A model generated the notes under the pieces. The model was not told where the DNA came from. It worked only from the letters and a program-made list of their open reading frames with translations, and did not search any database. Source: Microbacterium testaceum (lineage in GTDB: Bacteria; Actinomycetota; Actinomycetes; Actinomycetales; Microbacteriaceae). From it: a stretch of 64,000 bases of DNA. Numbering within the stretch: position 1 is the first letter of the stretch; each line of letters opens with the position of its first letter. The DNA is taken from NCBI RefSeq assembly GCF_006539145.1, contig NZ_BJML01000008.1, forward strand, positions 1-64,000, in the 5' to 3' direction. Shown here piece by piece: positions 1 through 7,523 of the stretch. The position numbers and the translations under genes were made by a program.

Positions 1-76
1 GGGGGAGCCGGTCGATCCGACCGCCTCGCCTCGCCGGGCCGACTCGGCTCGCCGCTCGCCGACCACAGGCGAGGGC

Positions 77-1027
77 GTGACCGCCATCGAGTCGCAGCTG
101 CGCTCTATGCGATCGGATGCCGAGCAGCACATCGCGCACGCGCGTGCGGAGTTCGACCAGGCGAACGAGCGGCTCAAACAGCGAACCGGCCGCGACCTCA
201 TCGTCGCGACCCTGATCGGTGTGGGCATCGGCGCGATCGTCGTCGCTTCGCTCATCTTCATCAAGTGGCTGTTCGTGCTGTTCGCAGCGGCCGCCATGGT
301 GCTGGGCGTGCTCGAGTTCTCGCGCGCCCTGCAGGTGTCGGGCCGTCGCGTCGACGTCGTGCCGCAGCTCGCCATGGGCTTCCTGCTGCTGCTCAGCGGG
401 TTCTTCCTCGGACCCTGGGTGCACTGGATCGCGACCCTCGTCGCTGTCGTCGTGGTGGTCGTGTGGCGGTTGACGGCGCAGATGTTCGCGTCCGACGGTC
501 GCGCGCACATCGAGGTCATCGGCGACGTCCTGGTCGCGAGCTTCGTGCAGCTGTACGTCCCCTTCCTCACCAGCGTGGCGATGATCCTCCTCGCCCAGCC
601 TCGAGGCGAGTGGTGGGTGCTCGCGTTCCTCATCCTCGCGGTGGCCGCCGACACCGGTGCCTACGTCTCAGGCCTGACCTTCGGACGGGGTGGGCGGCAT
701 CCGATGGCCCCTCGCATCAGCCCGAAGAAGACGTGGGAGGGTTTCGCGGGTGCATGCCTCGCCGCCCTGGTCGCCGGCGCTTTGCTCGCCGCGTTCATGC
801 TGCAGGTGCCGTGGTGGGCCGGGCTCATCTTCGGGGCGGTCGTGCTCGCGACGGCCACCGTCGGCGACCTCGGAGAGTCGATGCTCAAGCGCGACCTGGG
901 TATCAAGGACATGAGCTCGTGGCTCCCGGGCCACGGGGGAGTACTCGACCGCCTCGACTCGATCCTGCCGTCGGCGACGGCCGCCCTGGTGATGTTCTAT
1001 CTGCTCGCCCCGTTGGGAGTGTCATGA
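77..1027 (+). CDS. cdsA: Phosphatidate cytidylyltransferase
   Basis: This enzyme makes CDP-diacylglycerol from phosphatidic acid and CTP at the cytoplasmic membrane, the branch point for phospholipid synthesis. A charged, probably helical N-terminus of about 45 residues precedes seven or eight hydrophobic segments. The C-terminus carries the family signature GDLGESMLKRDLGIKD near residue 262, followed by PGHGGVLDRLDS with the conserved Asp residues. The frame is open upstream to base 2 without a stop and the GTG at 77 has a poor ribosome site, so the true start may lie beyond the left edge. The stop overlaps the next start (ATGA). Product identity is near certain; the start is not. Confidence 0.9.
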   Translation: MTAIESQLRSMRSDAEQHIAHARAEFDQANERLKQRTGRDLIVATLIGVGIGAIVVASLIFIKWLFVLFAAAAMVLGVLEFSRALQVSGRRVDVVPQLAMGFLLLLSGFFLGPWVHWIATLVAVVVVVVWRLTAQMFASDGRAHIEVIGDVLVASFVQLYVPFLTSVAMILLAQPRGEWWVLAFLILAVAADTGAYVSGLTFGRGGRHPMAPRISPKKTWEGFAGACLAALVAGALLAAFMLQVPWWAGLIFGAVVLATATVGDLGESMLKRDLGIKDMSSWLPGHGGVLDRLDSILPSATAALVMFYLLAPLGVS

Positions 1028-1599
1028 CCGAGACGCCGATCCACGACACCGTGGCAGCGACACCGTTCCCGACGACCTCCGGTCGCACGAAGGGGTACGA
1101 GAAGCGCGCCGTCGACGTGTTCCTCGCCCGCGCGCGCGAGGCGTTCGAGGCTGACGACCTCGGAGCGCTGCGTTCGTCCGAGGTGCGCATCGCGGCGTTT
1201 CCCCTCGTCCGGGGAGGCTACAGAGTCGACGCGGTCGACGCCGCCCTCGGACGGGTCGAAGACGCCTTCGCCGCGCGTGAACGCGACTACGCCCTGTCGC
1301 GTCTCGGTGCGCGCGCCTGGGTCGCGGAGACGCGCGATACGGCGCAGGTGGTGCTCGACCGTCTCCGTCGACCGCGGGGGTCGCGGTTCGACCGCGTCGG
1401 GTTCTTCCGGTACGGCTATCGCGTGGACGAGGTCGACGTCGTCGCGGATCGCATCGCACGTTACCTGGCGGCGGGCGATCCGATCACACCGGAACAGGTC
1501 CGCTCCGTCGCGTTCCGCATGCAGCGCGGCGGGTATCGCGAGACGCAGGTCGATGCGGTGCTCGATGCGGTCGTCGAAGTCATGCTCGCCGTCGGATGA
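1024..1599 (+). CDS. DivIVA-domain-like protein with three repeats
   Basis: A 191-residue cytoplasmic protein whose ATG overlaps the cdsA stop, so the two genes are translationally coupled. Three similar segments each carry a GYR-x-x-VD core: GGYRVDAVD near residue 65, YGYRVDEVD near 128 and GGYRETQVD near 170. This core is typical of actinobacterial DivIVA-domain proteins, which sit at curved membrane or at poles and septa. There is no long coiled-coil tail, so it is not the Wag31-type polar scaffold itself. A role linked to membrane or cell-envelope growth is inferred from the family and from coupling to cdsA; the precise function is unknown. Confidence 0.75.
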   Translation: MTETPIHDTVAATPFPTTSGRTKGYEKRAVDVFLARAREAFEADDLGALRSSEVRIAAFPLVRGGYRVDAVDAALGRVEDAFAARERDYALSRLGARAWVAETRDTAQVVLDRLRRPRGSRFDRVGFFRYGYRVDEVDVVADRIARYLAAGDPITPEQVRSVAFRMQRGGYRETQVDAVLDAVVEVMLAVG

Positions 1600-1632
1600 C
1601 CACCGCGCGTGGCATCCTTGCTCGAGCGTCGG

Positions 1633-1638
1633 TAGAAT
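1633..1638 (+). promoter_or_regulatory. -10 element TAGAAT
   Basis: TAGAAT ends 10 bases before the GTG at 1649, and no Shine-Dalgarno sequence lies between. The gene is probably read from a leaderless or nearly leaderless transcript. Confidence 0.5.
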
Positions 1639-1648
1639 CGAGCGCACT

Positions 1649-2362
1649 GTGACTTCAGGTTCGGAACTTTCGCGCGCATCCGCTTCCCCCGTCGGCCGCC
1701 GGGGCGCATCGGTCGACGTGGTCCCGCCGACGCTCCCTCGTCGCTCCGGGCCGCGATGGTCGCGCCGCCGCGGCGTGGTCGGGGTCTTCGGCGCCGCCGC
1801 CGCGGTGCTGTTCGTCGGAGCGTACGTCGGCCCTATGGGGGCATCCCTGCTCCCCGCTCAGGCCGAGGAGCCGCACACCGTCACTCTCTACGCCGAGGGG
1901 CTCGGCGACACGCAGGCCGTCTCGACGTCGGGCGAGAAGCAGGCCCCCCAGCTCGATCGTGCGAGCTACAACGTCTACGTCAAGCCCAAGCCGACCCCGA
2001 CGCCCACTCCGGCTCCGTCGCGCTCGAAGGACACGGGCTCGGAGTCGTCGTCGGGAAGCTCCGGTCCGGTGCTGTACTCCGGCGGTGGCGCCCCCGCCGA
2101 GTGGATGGCCGCGGCGGGCATCTCCGAGTCCGATATGGGTTTCGTCGACTACATCGTCAGCCGCGAGAGCGGTTGGAATCCCAATGCGACGAATCGCTCG
2201 TCGGGGGCGTGTGGTCTGGTCCAGGCTCTTCCGTGCGGCAAGGTACCGGGCAACGGCTACGACCCCGTCGACAACCTGCGCTGGGGAACCGGATACGCCA
2301 CTGGCCGGTACGGCGGCTGGGCCGGCGCCTACGCCTTCTGGACCGCGAACCACTGGTGGTGA
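1649..2362 (+). CDS. Secreted lysozyme/transglycosylase-like protein
   Basis: A 237-residue exported protein. Residues 35-65 hold an RRR-preceded hydrophobic segment ending near AQAEEPH, a likely signal peptide or anchor. A Pro/Thr/Ser linker (KPKPTPTPTPAPS) follows near residue 112. The last 85 residues resemble the compact lytic-transglycosylase-like domain common in actinobacteria (FVDYIVSRESGWNPNATN, GACGLVQALPCGK, GGWAGAYAFW), with Glu in SRESGW as the likely catalytic acid. It probably cuts or remodels peptidoglycan outside the membrane. The GTG start was chosen because it lies 10 bases after a TAGAAT hexamer and keeps the whole signal region. Confidence 0.8.
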   Translation: MTSGSELSRASASPVGRRGASVDVVPPTLPRRSGPRWSRRRGVVGVFGAAAAVLFVGAYVGPMGASLLPAQAEEPHTVTLYAEGLGDTQAVSTSGEKQAPQLDRASYNVYVKPKPTPTPTPAPSRSKDTGSESSSGSSGPVLYSGGGAPAEWMAAAGISESDMGFVDYIVSRESGWNPNATNRSSGACGLVQALPCGKVPGNGYDPVDNLRWGTGYATGRYGGWAGAYAFWTANHWW

Positions 2363-2371
2363 GCGGCATCC

Positions 2372-2659
2372 ATGCCCCGCTCACGTAAGAGACGCACCGA
2401 TTCATCGCGCGGCGACGACTCTCTCGACCGTCTGATCGCGGGGTGGAAGCGCACCGAGGTCAGGCGTGGCGGGGAGTGGACGGTGCAGCCGATCTCGGCT
2501 CCTCAGGCCGTCAAAGATTATGTGTGCCCGGGCTGCGGCCGCACGGTTGCCGCCGGAAGTGCCCACGTGGTCGTCTGGCGCGCCGACGGCGTCCTCGGAG
2601 ACGCCGCCGACCTCGCCGCCCGACGCCACTGGCACACGCACTGTTGGAGGATTGCCTGA
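2372..2659 (+). CDS. Small zinc-ribbon-like protein
   Basis: A 95-residue basic protein of a conserved actinobacterial family of unknown function. The C-terminal half has CPGCGRT near residue 52 and a terminal HWHTHC, together a plausible Cys/His zinc site. The N-terminus is rich in Arg and Ser. Its stop overlaps the ATG of the hydrolase gene (TGATG), so the two are translationally coupled. Similar proteins are sometimes labelled ATP/GTP-binding in databases, but no nucleotide-binding motif is visible here. Confidence 0.65.
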   Translation: MPRSRKRRTDSSRGDDSLDRLIAGWKRTEVRRGGEWTVQPISAPQAVKDYVCPGCGRTVAAGSAHVVVWRADGVLGDAADLAARRHWHTHCWRIA

Positions 2660-3381
2660 TGGAGATTCGCGGACCCGTTCTGCTCCCCGCCCGCCGCGAA
2701 GATGTCGAGCTGCGCACTGTCGACGGGCTGACCCTCGTCGGAGAGCTGGCTCTGCCCGCCGACCGCGAACCCGCGGCCACCCTGGTGACGCTTCATCCCC
2801 TCCCCACCGCGGGCGGCTTCATGGACTCGCACATCCTGCGCAAGGCCGCCGGTCGCCTTCCGGCGCTGGCCGACCTCGCGGTCCTGCGGTTCAACACGCG
2901 CGGCACCACGTCCCCGCGGGGTACGAGCGAAGGTTCCTTCGACGGGGGTGCGAAAGAGTGCTTCGACGTCGCCGCGGCGGTCGATTTCGTGCGCGAGCGC
3001 GGTCTTCCGCGCCCGTGGCTGGTGGGATGGTCGTTCGGCACCGAGCTCGCGCTGAAGTACGGACGCGACCACGACATCGAGGGCGTCATCCTGCTCTCGC
3101 CTCCACTGCACCGGGCGACCGCCGACGAGGTCGCCGCCTGGGCGGGAGACCCGCGCCGAATGGTCGTGCTGGTTCCCGAACACGACGACTACCTGCGTCC
3201 GGACGAGGCTCGGGAGCGTTTCGCCTCGGTTCCGGATGCCACCCTCATCGCGGTCGAGGGCGGCAAGCACCTGTGGGTCGGCGAGACGCAGACCCGCCGT
3301 GTGCTCACCGAGATCGTCGCCGCGGTGAATCCCGATGCCTTGCCGCTTCCCGTCGAGTGGGACGGCGAGCTCGCGGGCTGA
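2659..3381 (+). CDS. Alpha/beta hydrolase
   Basis: A 240-residue cytoplasmic alpha/beta-hydrolase. The nucleophile elbow is GWSFG near residue 117, with Ser as nucleophile. An acid region (VPEHDDYLRPDEA) and a late His (EGGKHLWVGE) complete a plausible triad. HPLPTAGGFMDSHI near residue 50 and the FNTRGTTSP segment match the subgroup that includes YpfH/dienelactone-hydrolase-like small enzymes. The substrate cannot be read from sequence. GGAGG at 2646-2650 is a good ribosome site for the ATG. The gene is coupled to the zinc-ribbon gene and ends 3 bases from the convergent AI-2E permease gene. Confidence 0.8.
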   Translation: MEIRGPVLLPARREDVELRTVDGLTLVGELALPADREPAATLVTLHPLPTAGGFMDSHILRKAAGRLPALADLAVLRFNTRGTTSPRGTSEGSFDGGAKECFDVAAAVDFVRERGLPRPWLVGWSFGTELALKYGRDHDIEGVILLSPPLHRATADEVAAWAGDPRRMVVLVPEHDDYLRPDEARERFASVPDATLIAVEGGKHLWVGETQTRRVLTEIVAAVNPDALPLPVEWDGELAG

Positions 3382-3384
3382 GGC

Positions 3385-4461
3385 TCAGCGTTCGTTCTGC
3401 CGGGGGATGATGACCTCGCGGTAGATGATGAGGATGCTCGCCGCCACCGGGATAGCGATGAGCGCGCCGAGCAGGTTCAGTAGTGCGCCACCGGCCAGCG
3501 CCGAGATGACGACGACCGAGCCCGGCACCGACACCGCGCGGTTCATGATGCGCGGCGAGATCACGTAGGCCTCGACCTGCATGTAGACGAGGTAGTAGAT
3601 CGCCGCAGCGAGGATGGCCCACGTGGGCGTTCCGAGACCGGGGATGAGGCAGGTGAGCACGATGATCGTCGAGCCGGTGAGCGTACCCACGAGCGGGATC
3701 AGCGAGAAGAAGAACGCGATCACGGCGAGGACGGCGGGGAAGGGGGCGTTGATGATCGACAGGAAGATCGCGCTCAGGACACCGTTGATGACGCCGAGAC
3801 TCACCTGTCCCATCACGTAGTAGCCCACGGAATCCGTGATCTTCTCGGCGAGTTCGATGAAGCGCGCGCGCTTCGATGCCGGTACGAGTTGATAGACGGC
3901 CGACTTCAGCGACGGGGTGGATGCCGTGAAGTAGATCGTGAGGATCAGCACGATGAACGCGCCGCCGAGGCCCGCCGCGACCGCTCCGCCGATCGTCAGC
4001 AGGCTGTTGCCGATCATGGTCGAGATGCTCCCGACGTCGAGCGTCGAGAACCAGTGTTGGATTCCGGCCCAGACCTCGTCGATCTTCAGCCAGGGGAGCG
4101 TCTGCGAGACCCACGTCTGTACGTCGGTGACGATCTCGTTCCAGCGGCCGGGTTGGAGCAGTTGCTCGATCTGGGTCACGAGCTGCGCGATCTGACTGAC
4201 GATGATCGGCACGACCATGAAGATGATGCCGGCGAAAACGCCCAGCACGGCCAGGATCGTCACGAGCACGGCGGCCCATCGGGGGAGACCTCGTCGCTCG
4301 AGGAACGAGACCACCGGATCGAGCCCGAGGGAGAGGAACAGGGCCGTTCCGACGTACAGCAGGATCGTCGACAGGTTCTGCACGCTGCCGATGAGCAGAA
4401 GGCCGACCCCGACGCCGAGTGTGGCGAGCAGAGCGACCCGGAAGGGGTTGTGGATCTTCAT
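3385..4461 (-). CDS. AI-2E family permease
   Basis: A 358-residue membrane protein of the AI-2E/PerM family, with about eight membrane segments. Two lie close to the N-terminus, and the family core FFFSLIPLVGTLTG and the YVISPRIMNRAVSVP segment come in the second half. Relatives export autoinducer-2 or run Na+/H+ exchange, so the substrate here is open. A start at 4479 is possible, but ATG 4461 has a GGGAG ribosome site nine bases upstream and is preferred. It is divergent from the gene at 4632. Confidence 0.85.
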   Translation of the reverse strand: MKIHNPFRVALLATLGVGVGLLLIGSVQNLSTILLYVGTALFLSLGLDPVVSFLERRGLPRWAAVLVTILAVLGVFAGIIFMVVPIIVSQIAQLVTQIEQLLQPGRWNEIVTDVQTWVSQTLPWLKIDEVWAGIQHWFSTLDVGSISTMIGNSLLTIGGAVAAGLGGAFIVLILTIYFTASTPSLKSAVYQLVPASKRARFIELAEKITDSVGYYVMGQVSLGVINGVLSAIFLSIINAPFPAVLAVIAFFFSLIPLVGTLTGSTIIVLTCLIPGLGTPTWAILAAAIYYLVYMQVEAYVISPRIMNRAVSVPGSVVVISALAGGALLNLLGALIAIPVAASILIIYREVIIPRQNER

Positions 4462-4575
4462 GCCGAACGACTCCCGCATCAGCCGGGCAGGTGCGCCCGT
4501 GTCGTCAGGATACTGAGCCGTCGGCGCGTCGGAGCGCGCGACGGGCCTTGTCGGGAACTTTCAGGCACCCTCGGA

Positions 4576-4581
4576 TAGTCT
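4576..4581 (+). promoter_or_regulatory. -10 element TAGTCT
   Basis: TAGTCT lies about 50 bases before the GTG at 4632. A small GGTGGC/GCCACC hairpin (4596-4613) follows in the presumed leader. No clear -35 sequence is seen. Confidence 0.35.
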
Positions 4582-4631
4582 GAAACGTCGATTCGGTGGC
4601 GCCCGAGCCACCGGTGGGGATGGTGTGAAGC

Positions 4632-6443
4632 GTGAGATTCGTCTGGGCCGTGGTGGCATTCGTCATCGCTGCGGCCATGATCGGTGCCGGTATCGCTCAA
4701 CGAACCGTTTTCCACGGACCGTCCGAGACCTCGGCGAACGTGCAGACCGAGGGGTCGACGGCGTTCACGCTGATCGACGGCGCGGTACTCAACAGCGTGC
4801 CGGGCGCCCAGACCCTGCGCGTGCAGGGCGACGGTGCGGTGTTCGCCTCGTACGGTCGCACCGCCGACGTGAAAGCATGGCTCGCCGACGTCGCGTACAC
4901 CTCCGCCACGCTCGACGACGCGGGCACGGTGCAGACCTCGGAGGTCGAGCCGACGGTGACCCCCGCCTCCGGCACCGCGACCGCGGGTCGCTCGCCCGTG
5001 GACTCCGATCTCTGGCTCGATGAGTTCGAGCAGACGGGGTCGCTGTCGACCACCCTCCAGCTTCCCCGCGACATGAGTGTCCTCGTGGCCTCCGACGGCA
5101 CCGCTCCGGCGCCCGCGAACATCAGTCTCACCTGGCCGATCGACGACTCCACGCCGTGGGCCGGGCCCCTGATCGTCGGCGGCGGCATCGTGCTGTTGAT
5201 CGGACTGGTTCTGTACCTGCTCGGCATCCGTCACGTTCGGCGACAGCGGCGCCCGCGCCGCAAGGGTCTTCCCCTGCCCGTAACCGAGCCCATCTCGACG
5301 GTCGGCGCGGATGCCGAGAGCAAGGGCGTCGTGAGCCAGAGCCCCGTTCGTCGGGGAGGATCGCGGGTCCGCGGTGCCCTCGGCGGTCGTCGAGCCTTGG
5401 TGGCCGTGCCGGCCCTCGGTCTGTCGGTGGCCCTGCTCGCGGGATGCTCCGCAGATGCGTGGCCGCAGCTCGCCGCGACAGAGTCTCCCAGCCCCACGCC
5501 CACCGTGATCGTTCCCGAGGGACAGTTCCCGCCCGCGGTGACCGAAGCGCAGGCTCAGCGCATCGTGTCGAAGGTGTCGTCGACCGTTGCTCAGGCGGAC
5601 GCCTCCCTCGACGCGAACGTCGTCGCCGAGCGCCTCGCGGGCCCGGCCCTGGCCGAGCGTCAGACCAATTACAAGCTGCGAGCCGCGATCGCGGACCGTC
5701 CGGCCCTGCCCGCGATCCCGGCGGAGCCCGTGCAGATCGTCCTGCCGCAGACCACGGGAACGTGGCCCCGCACGCTGATGACGGTGGTGGAGTCGGCGGA
5801 TGCCGCGACCCCCACCACCACGATCATGATGATGACCCAGCAGACGCCGTGGGAGGAGTACAAGGCGTCCTACGTCGGCAACCTCGAGGCCTCCACCAAC
5901 CTGCCCGAGCTGGCGGCGCCGTACGTGGGCGCCACGCAGGTGCCGCCGGACTCGTCGTTCCTCGTCATGGCACCCGAGAAGGTCGCTGCGGCCTACGCCG
6001 ACGTCATCAACAACGGGCAGAACAGTGCCTCGTTCGCGAAATTCGACACCGCCAACGATCTCCTGCTGGCCGCGATCCAGGACAACAAGACCAAGCGCAC
6101 CGACGAGCTGAACCAGACCGGTGCGGGAACGGCCGAGATCAGCTTCTCCGCCTCGGCCGGAACGGCGACACCGATCGCCCTCGCCACGCTCGACACGGGG
6201 GCCATCGTCGCCGTCAACGTGTATGAGAGCGATACGGCCAAGCCGACGAACAAAGACGCCGTGATCAAGCTGGACAACAACCCCGCGGTCAAGGCCCTCA
6301 CCGGTGTCGACCAGTCTGCGACAGGCTTCACCACGACGTATTCCGATCAGGTCTTCTTCTACGTGCCCAGTCAGGGCTCCGACGACCAGATCCGCCTGCT
6401 CGGCTACCGATCCAGCCTCCTCGAAGCGAAGGTGTCCCCGTGA
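4632..6443 (+). CDS. Membrane protein with internal lipobox, function unknown
   Basis: A 603-residue protein of unknown function. Residues 1-22 form a signal peptide or anchor. An extracytoplasmic stretch follows, then a membrane segment at about 179-199 and a basic linker (HVRRQRRPRRKG). Residues 250-275 hold a second basic-hydrophobic segment ending in LLAGC with Cys 272, a textbook lipobox. The remaining 330 residues have a Pro/Thr-rich start and look like a lipoprotein ectodomain. The gene therefore reads as a membrane protein fused in frame to a lipoprotein. It overlaps the next gene by four bases. No enzyme motif was recognised. Confidence 0.7.
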   Translation: MRFVWAVVAFVIAAAMIGAGIAQRTVFHGPSETSANVQTEGSTAFTLIDGAVLNSVPGAQTLRVQGDGAVFASYGRTADVKAWLADVAYTSATLDDAGTVQTSEVEPTVTPASGTATAGRSPVDSDLWLDEFEQTGSLSTTLQLPRDMSVLVASDGTAPAPANISLTWPIDDSTPWAGPLIVGGGIVLLIGLVLYLLGIRHVRRQRRPRRKGLPLPVTEPISTVGADAESKGVVSQSPVRRGGSRVRGALGGRRALVAVPALGLSVALLAGCSADAWPQLAATESPSPTPTVIVPEGQFPPAVTEAQAQRIVSKVSSTVAQADASLDANVVAERLAGPALAERQTNYKLRAAIADRPALPAIPAEPVQIVLPQTTGTWPRTLMTVVESADAATPTTTIMMMTQQTPWEEYKASYVGNLEASTNLPELAAPYVGATQVPPDSSFLVMAPEKVAAAYADVINNGQNSASFAKFDTANDLLLAAIQDNKTKRTDELNQTGAGTAEISFSASAGTATPIALATLDTGAIVAVNVYESDTAKPTNKDAVIKLDNNPAVKALTGVDQSATGFTTTYSDQVFFYVPSQGSDDQIRLLGYRSSLLEAKVSP

Positions 6444-7390
6444 GTATTCCCGCCCCCGGTTCCGTGATGCGCGGCGCCGTCGACCTCTCGTCCCTGCGCA
6501 ACCGCCCTCAGCCGCCCGCCGCTCCCGCGGCCGGTGATCCCGCTGCCCCCGCCCGCCCTGCCGGCGCGCTGCCGCTCGTCTTCGACGCGACCGATGACAC
6601 GTTCGGAGAGGTGCTCGAGCTCTCGCGCACGGTACCGGTGGTCATCGATCTGTGGGCCGAGTGGTGTGGACCGTGCAAGCAGCTCAGCCCCGTCCTCGAG
6701 AAGGTCGTGACCGACCTCGCCGGACGCCTCGTTCTGGCGAAGGTCGACGTCGACGCGAACCCGCAGCTCGCTCAGGGGTTCCGCGCGCAGTCGATCCCGA
6801 TGGTGCTCGCTCTCGTCGCCGGCCAACCGGTACCCCTGTTCACGGGCGCTGTGCCCGAGCAGCAGGTACGTGACGTCTTCGCACAGCTCCTGCAGCTCGC
6901 TGCCCAGCACGGCGTGACGGGAACCGTGCCGGTCGGCGGGGCCCCCGCCGCCGATGCTCCTGCCGCAGAGCCCGAGCTTCCCCCGCTGCACGCAGAGGCG
7001 TTCGCCGCCATCGAAGAGGGCGACTACGCCCGCGCGATCAGCGCGTACGAGCAGGCTCTCGCGGAGAACCCTCGCGACGCCGACGCACGGGCAGGTCTCG
7101 GACAGGTGCGCCTGCTCGATCGTGTTCAGGGTGCCGACCTTCACGCGGCCCGTGCTGCCGCGGCCGCTGCGCCGACCGGTCTGGAGGCGCAGTTCCTCGT
7201 CGCGGACCTCGATGTCGTGGGCGGTCACGTCGATGACGCCTTCGGCCGTCTGCTCGATCTATTCGCCGCACTGCCGGCGGAGGAGCGCGCGCCGGTCCGC
7301 GAGCGTCTGCTCGACCTGTTCGGCCTTGTCGGCGACGACGACGCCCGGGTCATCCGTGCGCGCTCGCGTCTGGCGTCGCTGCTCTTCTGA
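6440..7390 (+). CDS. Thioredoxin-domain protein with TPR tail (CnoX/YbbN-like)
   Basis: A 316-residue protein. After a Pro/Ala-rich N-terminus of about 45 residues comes a thioredoxin fold with the active site WCGPC (Cys 76 and 79) and the cis-Pro segment SIPMVL. A TPR-like tail begins near residue 195 (AFAAIEEGDYARAISAYEQALAENP). This layout is that of the co-chaperedoxin CnoX/YbbN, which holds oxidised proteins and passes them to chaperones, although here a full CxxC is kept. There is no signal peptide, so it acts in the cytoplasm. GTG overlaps the stop of the upstream membrane-protein gene, suggesting co-expression. Confidence 0.85.
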   Translation: MSIPAPGSVMRGAVDLSSLRNRPQPPAAPAAGDPAAPARPAGALPLVFDATDDTFGEVLELSRTVPVVIDLWAEWCGPCKQLSPVLEKVVTDLAGRLVLAKVDVDANPQLAQGFRAQSIPMVLALVAGQPVPLFTGAVPEQQVRDVFAQLLQLAAQHGVTGTVPVGGAPAADAPAAEPELPPLHAEAFAAIEEGDYARAISAYEQALAENPRDADARAGLGQVRLLDRVQGADLHAARAAAAAAPTGLEAQFLVADLDVVGGHVDDAFGRLLDLFAALPAEERAPVRERLLDLFGLVGDDDARVIRARSRLASLLF

Positions 7391-7397
7391 CGCCCGG

Positions 7398-7443
7398 ACG
7401 ACGACGGCCCCGGACTCCCTCGGGAGGACGGGGCCGTCGTCGT
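7398..7443 (+). terminator. Terminator after the thioredoxin/TPR gene
   Basis: A perfect 14-bp inverted repeat (ACGACGACGGCCCC / GGGGCCGTCGTCGT) with an 18-base loop starts eight bases after the stop codon. Only a short T pair follows, as is usual at this G+C content. Confidence 0.75.
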
Positions 7444-7464
7444 TCGCGAAGGTACCTACATGAG

Positions 7465-7511
7465 AGACCCCGGGTACCGGGACGCAGCTCGCGGTCCCGT
7501 ACCCGGGGTCT
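7465..7511 (-). terminator. Terminator after glgB
   Basis: An 18-bp inverted repeat with a one-base bulge (AGACCCCGGGTAC at one side, GTACCCGGGGTCT at the other) lies 13 bases beyond the glgB stop. It sits back to back with the hairpin of the convergent gene. Confidence 0.75.
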
Positions 7512-7523
7512 GTGGTGCCGGTG

